Shown here: positions 50,119 through 58,992 of the stretch, piece after piece
Position numbering within the stretch: position 1 is the stretch's first letter
Layout of the letters: the number at the start of each line of letters is the position of its first letter
Source of the DNA: an uncultured Porphyromonadaceae bacterium
GTDB taxonomy: Bacteria > Bacteroidota > Bacteroidia > Bacteroidales > Muribaculaceae
Direction: 5' to 3'
Assembly: GCA_902489275.1 (NCBI GenBank)
Contig: CABTZK010000010.1
Location: 1-63,156 of the forward strand
Length of the DNA: 63,156 nt
The notes under the pieces: generated by a model
Told to the model about the DNA's origin: nothing
The model's input: the letters and a program-made list of their open reading frames with translations, nothing else
The model's database searches: none
Position numbers and translations under genes: made by a program

Positions 50119-51852
50119 ATGAACATTTTAGAATTAAGCGAACAAGAAATCGTCAGACGCAATAGTTTGAATCGCCTGCATGAGTTAGGCATCAACCCTT
50201 ATCCGGCCGATGAGTACAAGGTTGATGCCTGGAGCGACGAGGTGAAAGAGAACTTTGGTGGCGATGAGGAGGCGTCGCGCCAAGTGAGCATGGCGGGGCG
50301 CGTCATGAGCCGCCGCATCATGGGTAAGGCTTCGTTTATGGAATTGCAGGACTCGCGGGGTCGCATCCAGGTCTACGTGAACCGTGACGAGCTCTGTCCC
50401 GAAGAGGACAAAAGCCTTTATAACGAAGTGTTTAAGAAATTGCTCGACATTGGCGACTTCGTGGGGATTACTGGCTTTGTGTTCCGCACCAAAACGGGCG
50501 AGATCTCCATCCACGCCCAGTCGCTGAAACTGCTCAGCAAGAGCCTCAAGCCCCTGCCCATCGTGAAAGTGAAGGACGGCGTGACCTATGACGCCTTTGA
50601 GGACCCTGAGCTGCGCTATCGTCAGCGCTATGTGGACCTCGTGGTGAACGACGGAGTGAAAGACACTTTCCTGAAGCGTGCCGTTGTGCTTAGAACCCTT
50701 CGCAGCGTGCTCGACCATGCCGGCTACACCGAGGTCGAGACACCTATCTTGCAGGCCATTGCTGGCGGTGCGAGCGCGCGCCCGTTTGTCACGCACTTCA
50801 ATGCGCTTGATGTCGATATGTATATGCGCATCGCCACCGAGCTGTACCTGAAGCGCCTCATTGTGGGAGGTTTTGAGGGCGTGTATGAAATCGGCAAGAA
50901 CTTCCGCAACGAGGGCATGGACCGCAACCACAACCCCGAGTTCACTTGCATGGAGCTTTACGTCCAATACAAGGACTATAACTGGATGATGAGTTTCACC
51001 GAGCAAATGCTCGAAAAAATCTGCATAGCTGTGAATGGCACCAGCGATGCCGTCATCGACGGCAAGACCATTAGTTTCAAGGCTCCTTATCGCCGCTTGC
51101 CCATCCTCGAGGCCATCAAGGAAAAAACCGGCTACGACCTGGACGGCAAAAGCGAGGAGGAAATTCGTGAGGTCTGCAAGAAACTCAACATGGAAATTGA
51201 CGAGACCATGGGCAAGGGTAAACTTGTCGATGAAATCTTCGGCGAGTTCTGTGAGGGCACCTATATCCAGCCCACGTTTATTATCGACTATCCGGTAGAA
51301 ATGTCGCCCCTCACCAAGCTGCACCGCAGCAAGCCAGGCCTGACCGAGCGCTTTGAGCTCATGGTCAACGGCAAAGAGCTGGCTAACGCCTATAGCGAGC
51401 TCAACGATCCGATTGACCAGGAGGAGCGCTTCAAGGAACAAATGCGCCTGGCCGACAAGGGTGACGACGAGGCCATGGTCATTGACCACGACTTCTTGCG
51501 TGCCCTGCAATATGGCATGCCGCCGACGAGCGGCATCGGCATTGGCATCGACCGCTTAGTGATGCTCATGACTGGTCACAGTTACATTCAGGATGTGCTC
51601 CTGTTCCCGCAGATGCGTCCCGAAAGAGTGGCCCAACGCGACAAGGACGATGCTTTCACGGCAAAAGGCATCCCTGCCGAGTGGATAGCGCCTATCCAAA
51701 AGGCGGGCTACCTCACGGTCGATGCGCTTGGCGCCATCGAGAAGCCTGGGCAATTGTTACAAGCGTTGCTCGATATTAACAAGAAATACAAGTTAGGGCT
51801 CAAAACGACCCTCGATGAAGTGAAAACGTGGATTGAGGCTGCCGCAAACTAA
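50119..51852 (+). CDS. lysS: Lysyl-tRNA synthetase, class II
   Basis: Charges tRNA-Lys with lysine. 577 residues: N-terminal OB-fold anticodon-binding domain (VSMAGRVMSRRIMGKASFME), class II core with EGVYEIGKNFRNEGMDRNHN (motif 2) and SGIGIGIDRLVMLMTG (motif 3), and QDVLLFPQMRPE. After the core it has an extra 70-residue C-terminal part (IAPIQKAGYLTVDALGAIEK, then LGLKTTLDEVKTWIEA) that E. coli LysS lacks, as in other Bacteroidota. Own promoter at 50053-50084. Confidence 0.97.
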   Translation: MNILELSEQEIVRRNSLNRLHELGINPYPADEYKVDAWSDEVKENFGGDEEASRQVSMAGRVMSRRIMGKASFMELQDSRGRIQVYVNRDELCPEEDKSLYNEVFKKLLDIGDFVGITGFVFRTKTGEISIHAQSLKLLSKSLKPLPIVKVKDGVTYDAFEDPELRYRQRYVDLVVNDGVKDTFLKRAVVLRTLRSVLDHAGYTEVETPILQAIAGGASARPFVTHFNALDVDMYMRIATELYLKRLIVGGFEGVYEIGKNFRNEGMDRNHNPEFTCMELYVQYKDYNWMMSFTEQMLEKICIAVNGTSDAVIDGKTISFKAPYRRLPILEAIKEKTGYDLDGKSEEEIREVCKKLNMEIDETMGKGKLVDEIFGEFCEGTYIQPTFIIDYPVEMSPLTKLHRSKPGLTERFELMVNGKELANAYSELNDPIDQEERFKEQMRLADKGDDEAMVIDHDFLRALQYGMPPTSGIGIGIDRLVMLMTGHSYIQDVLLFPQMRPERVAQRDKDDAFTAKGIPAEWIAPIQKAGYLTVDALGAIEKPGQLLQALLDINKKYKLGLKTTLDEVKTWIEAAAN

Positions 51853-51939
51853 AATCACAGGCTCAAGGGCAGGCACTCGGGGAGGTTTCTTGCAGGATGC
51901 CCTCGTCCCGATGCCACCCCTCGTAAACTTCTCTTATTC

Positions 51940-52392
51940 ATGGATTTAAATTCAATAGAATTCTATGCCATCTTGCTGGCGATAGCCTTTGCCTTTCTGG
52001 GAATCATGTACTCGCCCAAGGTGAGGGGCGCTGCAACAACCAAGATTGCCAGCAGCGAGATTGCCGCTACAGCTGAGGGCGAGCGCAGCGTGATCACCCT
52101 CACGTCGTTGCCGGGCGGCACCGTTCAGGTGCTGCACGACAACTTCCTGCTTCACACGGGCGACACGGTGAACATCGTAGTCACCGTCACGGGCGATAAC
52201 GTCTTGATGCAGGAGAAAAAAGGAGTCATGACCGATGGCGGCGAGTTGAGGTGCACCGGCACGACCCCGATAGATTGCATCAAGCAGCGCACTTTCAACT
52301 ACCGGTTTGAAAGCGAGGTGAGCGGCCAGTGGTGCACCTTTCAATTCTGCAACGTGGAGGGCAATCAGAAAACAATTGAGTTAAGGTATTGA
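51940..52392 (+). CDS. Single-pass membrane protein, function unknown
   Basis: 150 residues. One N-terminal hydrophobic helix (EFYAILLAIAFAFLGIMY), then a beta-rich domain (GERSVITLTSLPGGTVQVL, LHTGDTVNIVVTVTGDNVL, CTGTTPIDCIKQRTFNYRFE) with three cysteines. No family was recognised. It lies between lysS and the first porZ-like gene; co-transcription with the latter is possible but an inverted repeat stands between them. Confidence 0.65.
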   Translation: MDLNSIEFYAILLAIAFAFLGIMYSPKVRGAATTKIASSEIAATAEGERSVITLTSLPGGTVQVLHDNFLLHTGDTVNIVVTVTGDNVLMQEKKGVMTDGGELRCTGTTPIDCIKQRTFNYRFESEVSGQWCTFQFCNVEGNQKTIELRY

Positions 52393-52430
52393 AGAATGTA
52401 GATTCAGATACAATTAAATATGCCTTTTTA

Positions 52431-52449
52431 CGTTATTCAAGAAATAACG
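52431..52449. repeat. Small inverted repeat upstream of the first porZ-like gene
   Basis: CGTTATT (52431-52437), loop CAAGA, AATAACG (52443-52449). Seven perfect base pairs, 25 bases before the start at 52475. No U-tract, so an operator or leader structure is as likely as a terminator. Confidence 0.55.
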
Positions 52450-52474
52450 AATCGACCCTAAAAGTATAAAGCTC

Positions 52475-54790
52475 ATGATAAAGAAATTATTTGCACTCCT
52501 CATGCTGGCGCTGCCATTGGCGATGACCGCACAGCTTGGAGCAGGAAAATGGGTGACACACTCGCGCTTTTCGATGTCATCGGCCGCCAATGTGATAGAT
52601 GCGGGTGACAAAGTCTACTATTTGGTGACCAATAGCCTTTTCTCCTTTGACAAAAACACCAAAGAGACAAAAGCTTACAATGCGCAAAACGGGCTGAATG
52701 GCACGCTGCCTATTCAAATTTACTACAACTACGAGAAGAAATACTTAGTCGTGGCCTACGACGACTCCAATATCGACATTATCAAGGATGATGGCGCGGT
52801 GATCAATATCCCTCAGCTGAAGGATGTGGTGGTGATTGCCGGGAAAACGATTAAAGATGTCACCTTTGGTAACGGGAAAATATATGTCGCCGCACCATTC
52901 GGCTTTGTGGTGATTGAGGACACGCAATTCCATGTGATAGCCTCCAGGCAACTCACCCGCACTGTCGAGTCGGTTGCCGAGGTGGGGAACAATTTACTGT
53001 TGAGTGCTGCCTACAACTGGTTCGGGTACGCAACCAGTGTGGAGACTACGCCCGAAACACTCAGTGGGTTCAAGGCCGTTACTGTCAGTACGGGGCGCAT
53101 CATTCCCATTAATGACCATGCGTTCTTTTTGATACAGCCCAAGAGGCTGTCGCGTTACAACATTGCGAAAAACGCCAATGGCACGCTCGCTTTCAGCGAA
53201 ACGGTTATCGAGGCGGCATCGCCAACCAATATCCAAAAGACACCGACAGGCTTTATTGCCAATTTTTTGGATGGGAAATACTATTACACGTTTGATGCCA
53301 ATGGCGAAACGCCAGTCAAGACTAGGGTCTCCGCTCTTGAGCTCTTCAGTATCGCCCCCCGTGGCGACGGGACAAAATGGAGTGTGAACGCCAAGGGGCT
53401 GCACAGCAGCGCCAACCCCGACCATTATTATGCGCTTGGCAATGTGAGCATTTCAGAAATCCCGTTTTGGATGGCCTATAACAAAAATACCCATACACTC
53501 TACTTGTCCAACACGGGCGATAATTCCGTCTTACCCAGTCAGACTTCCTATATTTATGAAATGAGCACCTATGATGGCGCAAATTGGCGAGAAGTCAACC
53601 CTACTATAACCAATGATATGAAATATGGAACGATATGCGGCTGGTACGGACCCATCTTTGAGCAAGACGACGCCACAGGGACCTATTACATCAGCTCCCG
53701 CCACCGGGGCATCTTCAAGATTCGCGACGGCGAGGTCATCACCCGCTACAATCACACCAATTCACCATTTGTGCACAGTGCCGGTGTCTCTCGCAAGCAG
53801 GCCATTCGGTTTGACAACGAGGGCAACTTGTGGGCGGTCATGACGAGCATGAAGACAACGCGCCCCGTGATGATGCTCCCCAAGAGCAAGTTGTCACTGG
53901 GCACGTCGCAATTGGCAATCAGCGACTGGAAATGCTATAATGTGCCTAAATTGACCGACGTGAATAGCTTTAAGCACAATTGCTTTGACATCTCTCATCA
54001 AACCAATACCAAAGTGGCAACCAATGGAGATTATTGCCAGCCACTTGTGATTTGGAGGAATGATGACAATTTGCCCAATGGATTTGAGTCTCGCCCGTTC
54101 ACCGAAATCCCCGACCAAGACGGCAAGGGCTTCACGTGGATATACATCAAGGTGATCACTGCCGACAACAACGACAAAGTGTGGGTGGGCACTTCCGAGG
54201 GACTGTTTTCGGTGAACCCAACCGACGCATTCGGCACCAATTTTGCCTGCTATCGCATACCCGAGCTCACCACGATTTCGGTCAATGCCATTGCGGTCGA
54301 TAACCTTAACCGAGCCTGGGTTGGCACTGAAAGTGGCGGCATCTACGTGCTGAATCCCGAGGGAACTCGCGTGGAGCGGCGCTTCACAAGCGAGGATAGC
54401 CCGCTGGTGTCGAACTCCATCTACCAGCTGTGCTGCGATCCCGACAACAACTCCATGTTTGTGGTCACTCCCATCGGTGTGCAGCAATATTTCTACGACT
54501 ACACGCCATCGGCAAGCGACTACAGCGACGTGCTCGTTTATCCAAACCCCATGCGGCCTGACTTTACCGGGCTGATCACCATCAGTAGCCTGATGGCTAA
54601 CTCCACTGTGTGGATTAAGGATGTGAATGGACAAGTCGTGAAGCAACTCACCTCTATAGGTGGAGTGTGTACATGGGATCCCGTTGACGCGAGCGGTGAG
54701 CGGCTGCCGACAGGAGCCTATGATGTCTATGCCTCGCAAAGTGGCACGATGCCTGCAACGCCATGTGCGAAAATCATGATCATTAAGTAA
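52475..54790 (+). CDS. porZ: PorZ-like protein: double beta-propeller with T9SS sorting domain
   Basis: 771 residues; signal peptide MIKKLFALLMLALPLAMTA. The N-terminal segment (GAGKWVTHSRFSMSSAANVI, DAGDKVYYLVTNSLFSFDKN) and the repeated propeller blades match PorZ, the T9SS attachment-complex protein that carries A-LPS to the PorU sortase. Blade repeats such as SEGLFSVNPTDAFGTNFACY recur. The last ~80 residues are a sorting-type domain: YPNPMRPDFTGLITISSLMA, VWIKDVNGQVVKQLTSIGG, GAYDVYASQSG. A paralogue occurs at 56683. A strong hairpin follows the stop. Confidence 0.78.
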   Translation: MIKKLFALLMLALPLAMTAQLGAGKWVTHSRFSMSSAANVIDAGDKVYYLVTNSLFSFDKNTKETKAYNAQNGLNGTLPIQIYYNYEKKYLVVAYDDSNIDIIKDDGAVINIPQLKDVVVIAGKTIKDVTFGNGKIYVAAPFGFVVIEDTQFHVIASRQLTRTVESVAEVGNNLLLSAAYNWFGYATSVETTPETLSGFKAVTVSTGRIIPINDHAFFLIQPKRLSRYNIAKNANGTLAFSETVIEAASPTNIQKTPTGFIANFLDGKYYYTFDANGETPVKTRVSALELFSIAPRGDGTKWSVNAKGLHSSANPDHYYALGNVSISEIPFWMAYNKNTHTLYLSNTGDNSVLPSQTSYIYEMSTYDGANWREVNPTITNDMKYGTICGWYGPIFEQDDATGTYYISSRHRGIFKIRDGEVITRYNHTNSPFVHSAGVSRKQAIRFDNEGNLWAVMTSMKTTRPVMMLPKSKLSLGTSQLAISDWKCYNVPKLTDVNSFKHNCFDISHQTNTKVATNGDYCQPLVIWRNDDNLPNGFESRPFTEIPDQDGKGFTWIYIKVITADNNDKVWVGTSEGLFSVNPTDAFGTNFACYRIPELTTISVNAIAVDNLNRAWVGTESGGIYVLNPEGTRVERRFTSEDSPLVSNSIYQLCCDPDNNSMFVVTPIGVQQYFYDYTPSASDYSDVLVYPNPMRPDFTGLITISSLMANSTVWIKDVNGQVVKQLTSIGGVCTWDPVDASGERLPTGAYDVYASQSGTMPATPCAKIMIIK

Positions 54791-54821
54791 GCCAGGAAAC
54801 GGTAGTGCTTGAGAAGACAAT

Positions 54822-54854
54822 GCTGGCTGCACCTCGATGCGAGATGCAGCCAGC
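54822..54854 (+). terminator. Hairpin after the first porZ-like gene
   Basis: GCTGGCTGCA (54822-54831) pairs with TGCAGCCAGC (54845-54854); the inner CTCG/CGAG extends it to 14 pairs with one mismatch. No U-tract follows. Confidence 0.65.
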
Positions 54855-55314
54855 GTCGTTGACTGCTGCCATTATTGTTTTGAGCGAAACGCCAGTTTGC
54901 CCGCCCCCAGCATCCTGCCATCGGCACCGCCACTCCAAAAAATGAGTACACTGCCCAAACACTCGTTTTGTGCAAGAATAACTGGAAAGTCGAGTAACTC
55001 TTTCCACGCGAGCTCCGCTATAAATGGAATGTTTTTCCCCGATAGGTCAAAAAACGCTTTTTGAGGACTTTCGGGTAGCTTAGAGATTTTTATCTGAAAG
55101 AAATTGTGCGTTTCTGCCTTGCAAGTTCAATTTTGTTTGTACCTTTGCCGTGTCAGTTGCTGGCACCTGGGATGCTTTGAATGGATGCGGTGTTTTGTTC
55201 AGCGTGTCTTTAGGTTTTTTGGCAACATTTAGGGCAGATTTTTAAACTCTATGAATCATAAATAACAGTTAACGTGTAGTGTCGCTGAATTAGGGATGTC
55301 ATGTCCAGTAAACA
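54855..55314 (+). other. Intergenic region with the sdaA promoter
   Basis: About 460 bases without a gene. TTG (55119-55121), 18 bases, TACCTTTG (55140-55147) is a promoter; the leader to the sdaA start at 55315 would be about 160 bases. A weak AT-rich hairpin (TCAAAAA/TTTTTGA) lies at 55047-55064. Nothing else is seen. Confidence 0.6.
55119..55147 (+). promoter_or_regulatory. Promoter of sdaA
   Basis: TTG-N18-TACCTTTG, a good match to the Bacteroidota consensus, 167 bases before the start codon. Confidence 0.65.
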
Positions 55315-56535
55315 ATGGAATCAATCAAGGAAATCTATAAAATAGGCTATGGCCCATCGAGCAGCCACACCATGGGCCCTGCCTTTGCCGCCGAGCGTTT
55401 TGTGAGGCGCGTGAACAAGCTCACGCAGGAAAATCGCCATTTCGGCAGTGTGCAAAAGTTTGTGGTCACGCTCTATGGCTCGTTGGCGGCTACGGGCAAG
55501 GGTCACTTGACCGATGTGGCCATCAACAATATTTTGAGCCCGCTGGCCGAGACTGAAATCGTGTGGCGTGCCGATAAGTTCCTCTCTTTTCATCCCAATG
55601 GCATGAATTTCAAGGCTTTTGGAAATCAGGGCGTGTTGATCGACGACTGGACGATTTTCAGCGTGGGAGGGGGCGCCTTGGCCGAGGAGGGCAAGCCCGG
55701 CCACCACGCGCAATGCTATGAGATGTCGACCATTACCGAGATTCAAGCGTGGTGTCAGAATAACGGCAAGGCCTATTGGGAGTATGTCAACGATTGTGAG
55801 GCTCCTGACTTTTGGGACTACCTGAAACAGGTGTGGGCCACCATGCAGGCGTGCATTCAGCGCGGGCTGGATGAGGAAGGCGTGCTTCCTGGCCCACTGG
55901 GTGTCCGCCGCAAGGCGGTGAGTTACTACATGCGGGCCCAGGGCTATGCGGGAGGTCTCAAAAGTCGCGGGCTGGTCTATGCCTATGCCCTGGCGGTGAG
56001 TGAGGAGAATGCTTCGGGCAACGAGATTGTCACAGCGCCCACTTGTGGCAGTTGCGGCGTGTTGCCAGCCGTGCTCTACCATCTCTACACCAGCAAGGGG
56101 CTTAGCGAGAAACGCATCCTGCAAGCCTTGGCAACGGCAGGACTTTTTGGCAACGTGGTCAAGCAAAACGCTTCGATTTCGGGAGCCGAGGTAGGCTGCC
56201 AAGGCGAGGTAGGCGTAGCGTGTGCCATGGCCAGCGCAGCGGCGACACAGCTTTTTGGAGGCACACCAACCCAAATTGAGTATGCCGCCGAGATGGGTCT
56301 GGAACACCACTTGGGGCTCACTTGCGACCCCATCGGCGGCATGGTGCAGATTCCCTGCATCGAGCGCAATGCCTATGCGGCAGCCCGGGCTCTTGATTCC
56401 AACCTTTATTCCACGTTTAGCGATGGCAATCACCGTGTGAGTTTCGACAAGGTGGTCGCTGTGATGAGGCAAACGGGCAAAGACCTCCCCTCGCTCTACA
56501 AGGAAACCAGCGAGGGCGGGCTCGCCGTGTTCTAA
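55315..56535 (+). CDS. sdaA: L-serine ammonia-lyase (iron-sulfur dependent), single chain
   Basis: Converts L-serine to pyruvate and ammonia. 406 residues: MESIKEIYKIGYGPSSSHT at the start (SSSHT binds the substrate phosphate-like end in this family), GKGHLTDVAINNI, YMRAQGYAGGLKSRGLVY, PTCGSCGVLPAVLYHL and LTCDPIGGMVQIPCIERNA with cysteines expected to ligate the 4Fe-4S cluster. The alpha and beta halves are fused in one chain as in E. coli SdaA. It lies alone between the two porZ-like genes. Confidence 0.96.
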   Translation: MESIKEIYKIGYGPSSSHTMGPAFAAERFVRRVNKLTQENRHFGSVQKFVVTLYGSLAATGKGHLTDVAINNILSPLAETEIVWRADKFLSFHPNGMNFKAFGNQGVLIDDWTIFSVGGGALAEEGKPGHHAQCYEMSTITEIQAWCQNNGKAYWEYVNDCEAPDFWDYLKQVWATMQACIQRGLDEEGVLPGPLGVRRKAVSYYMRAQGYAGGLKSRGLVYAYALAVSEENASGNEIVTAPTCGSCGVLPAVLYHLYTSKGLSEKRILQALATAGLFGNVVKQNASISGAEVGCQGEVGVACAMASAAATQLFGGTPTQIEYAAEMGLEHHLGLTCDPIGGMVQIPCIERNAYAAARALDSNLYSTFSDGNHRVSFDKVVAVMRQTGKDLPSLYKETSEGGLAVF

Positions 56536-56572
56536 CCGCTCTGCGGCGCTGCCAGCCTGTGAGGCGCCGTGC

Positions 56573-56600
56573 ACTTGCTGGGGCCTTAGCCCCTGCGAGT
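56573..56600 (+). terminator. Hairpin after sdaA
   Basis: ACTTGC-T-GGGGC (56573-56584), loop CTTA, GCCCC-T-GCGAGT (56589-56600): two stem parts around a T-T mismatch. No U-tract. Confidence 0.6.
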
Positions 56601-56682
56601 GAAAGGCTGAAAAGGAGTGAAGTACACAATTTGCCCAGGCATTTTTACGTTATATGGTAAATCCTATCAATTTATGCGGACT

Positions 56683-58992
56683 ATGATCAAGAAATTTTTC
56701 TTATTGATATTCTTGCTAAGCGCTTTTGTCTCGTCTTGCCGGGCTGCCGCCAGTGGGAGTTGGCGCATTCATGCAAAATTCGTGAGTGCCAATATTCAGA
56801 ACATCGTTGACGCGGGCGATGACGTCTACTACCTGGCGAGCGGGAACTTGTTTCGCTTCAACAAGAAAACATGCGAAAACGAGGCTCTGAACAAGGCGAA
56901 TGACCTCTACGACAGCCAAATTTCAAACATTTACTACAATGACTACAAGGATTACCTGCTCATCGTCTATGCCAATGCGAATATTGATGTGATTACCAAG
57001 GAGGGCAAGGTTGTCAATATGCCCGACATCTACTCGGCTTCGTTCACAGGCGACAAGAGCATTAATCATGTCACTTTCTCGCCCGACAATCGCGCCTATG
57101 TGGCCACCAATTTTGGCTATATCGTTTTTAATGACAAAAAGTGGGAAGTGCTGGAGTCTCACATCTACAACCAGCCTGTGGCATCGGTCGCAGTGGTTGG
57201 AGACTACATTATCTTGAGTTCCAACCAAACGCTGTACTATGGGAAAACGGGAAAATACTACGATGCGCTCTCGGCGTTCAACGCCAGCAAGCAAAACACC
57301 GATGGCATCATCTATCCCATCTCGGACACTCGCTTCCTTTTCCTCACGGGGTGGACTTTCTGCATCGACTTCACCGCGCATGACGACGGGACCTTGAGTT
57401 TCAGCCAGAGAACACTCAGCCAGTTGAAGACCGATAATGTGCAAAAGACCCCTTCGGGGTATCTCGGTAACTGCTTTTCGCAAGGACACTACTACACGCT
57501 TGACGAGCAGGGAGACAACTACCAGCAGTTCGACGGCACGACCGAGATGTATAGCGCCAACGATGAGGGCGATGGAACGCTTTGGATGGTGGGTCCAAAA
57601 GGGCTGCACAGCAGTGCCGACTCGGCTTGCTACAAGCCTAACGCCCTGTCGATTGACCTGCCCGTGGGCATGACCTACAATGCCCAGCAAAATTTGCTCT
57701 ATGTCGCAAGCTCGGGCACCAACCGTTACACTGATGCTCAACACAACCCCACGGCAATCAACACCTATGACGGCACAACCTGGATGGATGCTACTCCAGC
57801 GTTTGACTTTGATCAAGGCGGAACCTACACGCCTGTGTTTATTGACGGGTCAACCTACTTGCTGCCCAGTTGGTGGGCAGGCATCTTCAAAGTGACCGAT
57901 GGCAAGGTGGTGTACAACTACAATTGGGAGAACTCGCCCATGCAGTTCGCCATGGACTACTATTGCTACCCGACCATGGCGCTGGACCGCAATGGAAACT
58001 TGTGGGCGGTGCAGGCATCCCTCCCTCCTGGGAGCAACACCTTTGTGCTGCCGCAGGGAAAGCTCGCGCAGCCCGAAACTAACGCAAGCGACTGGATGAA
58101 TGTGAATGTGCCTAACATCCGAGGCACGAAATGGGCAAAATTCCTGTGCATGAGGCATAACGACTTGAAAGTCTATGCCGATGGCAGTTATCAGGGCAAC
58201 CTCATCGTGTTCACCGATAACGGCACGCCCGCGTCAAGTGTCAAGTCAGCAACGTGGAGCTATAACTCGGTCTACGACAAGGACGAGGTTCTGTACACTT
58301 GGCTCAATATCACAGCGCTGGCCGAGGATCAGAGCGGCATGGTGTGGATGGGCACAACCAATGGGGTGGTGTCGTTTAATCCGGCCGATGCCCTGCAAAG
58401 CAACTTCAGGGTGAATCGCATCAAAGTACCTCGTAACGATGGCACGAACCTGGCCGATTACCTGCTCAATGGCCTTCAAGTGAATTGCATCGCTGTCGAT
58501 GCCGCCAACCGCAAGTGGCTCGGGACCAACAGTTCGGGACTGTTTCTCGTGAGTGCCGACGGTACCGAGATACTCCAGTCGTTTAATACCGCTAACAGCC
58601 CGCTGCTGAGCGACAGGATTTACGACATCTGCTGCAACCCTAACAATAATGCGGTCTATGTGACCACCGAGGGCGGTGTGATGGAGTACTTGAGCAACAA
58701 CGCGCCGGCTCAGAACTCCTATGATAATGTTTATGCTTATCCCAACCCCGTGCGACCCGATTACTATGGCAACATCACCATCACAGGGTTGATGGAGAAC
58801 AGTCTCGTGAAGATTGCCGATGTCGCAGGAAATGTGGTCAAGCAGCTGAAATCGACGGGTGGAACGGTCGCTTGGGACGGTTGCGGCAGCAACGCCGAGC
58901 GTGTGCAAAGTGGCGTGTATTTTATTATCGCCTCTCATAGCGGCGATAGCGGCAACGAGGCTGTTGTTGCAAAAATCCTCATCATGAGATAA
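56683..58992 (+). CDS. porZ: Second PorZ-like double beta-propeller protein with T9SS sorting domain
   Basis: 769 residues from MIKKFFLLIFLLSAFVSSC (ATG 56674 is an alternative). VSSC could be a lipobox, unlike the first copy. It is paralogous to 52475-54790 over its whole length: ASGSWRIHAKFVSANIQNIV, DAGDDVYYLASGNLFRFNKK, and the sorting end YPNPVRPDYYGNITITGLME, KIADVAGNVVKQLKSTGGTV, SGVYFIIASHSGD. The stop overlaps the namZ start (TAATG at 58990-58994). Known PorZ is single copy; which of the two here serves the attachment complex cannot be told. Confidence 0.76.
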   Translation: MIKKFFLLIFLLSAFVSSCRAAASGSWRIHAKFVSANIQNIVDAGDDVYYLASGNLFRFNKKTCENEALNKANDLYDSQISNIYYNDYKDYLLIVYANANIDVITKEGKVVNMPDIYSASFTGDKSINHVTFSPDNRAYVATNFGYIVFNDKKWEVLESHIYNQPVASVAVVGDYIILSSNQTLYYGKTGKYYDALSAFNASKQNTDGIIYPISDTRFLFLTGWTFCIDFTAHDDGTLSFSQRTLSQLKTDNVQKTPSGYLGNCFSQGHYYTLDEQGDNYQQFDGTTEMYSANDEGDGTLWMVGPKGLHSSADSACYKPNALSIDLPVGMTYNAQQNLLYVASSGTNRYTDAQHNPTAINTYDGTTWMDATPAFDFDQGGTYTPVFIDGSTYLLPSWWAGIFKVTDGKVVYNYNWENSPMQFAMDYYCYPTMALDRNGNLWAVQASLPPGSNTFVLPQGKLAQPETNASDWMNVNVPNIRGTKWAKFLCMRHNDLKVYADGSYQGNLIVFTDNGTPASSVKSATWSYNSVYDKDEVLYTWLNITALAEDQSGMVWMGTTNGVVSFNPADALQSNFRVNRIKVPRNDGTNLADYLLNGLQVNCIAVDAANRKWLGTNSSGLFLVSADGTEILQSFNTANSPLLSDRIYDICCNPNNNAVYVTTEGGVMEYLSNNAPAQNSYDNVYAYPNPVRPDYYGNITITGLMENSLVKIADVAGNVVKQLKSTGGTVAWDGCGSNAERVQSGVYFIIASHSGDSGNEAVVAKILIMR

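Noticed and set aside
50185..51510. A 441-codon minus-strand frame over lysS
   Set aside because: Antisense to lysyl-tRNA synthetase, which is certain.
55321..56574. A 417-codon minus-strand frame over sdaA
   Set aside because: Antisense to L-serine ammonia-lyase, which has all family motifs.
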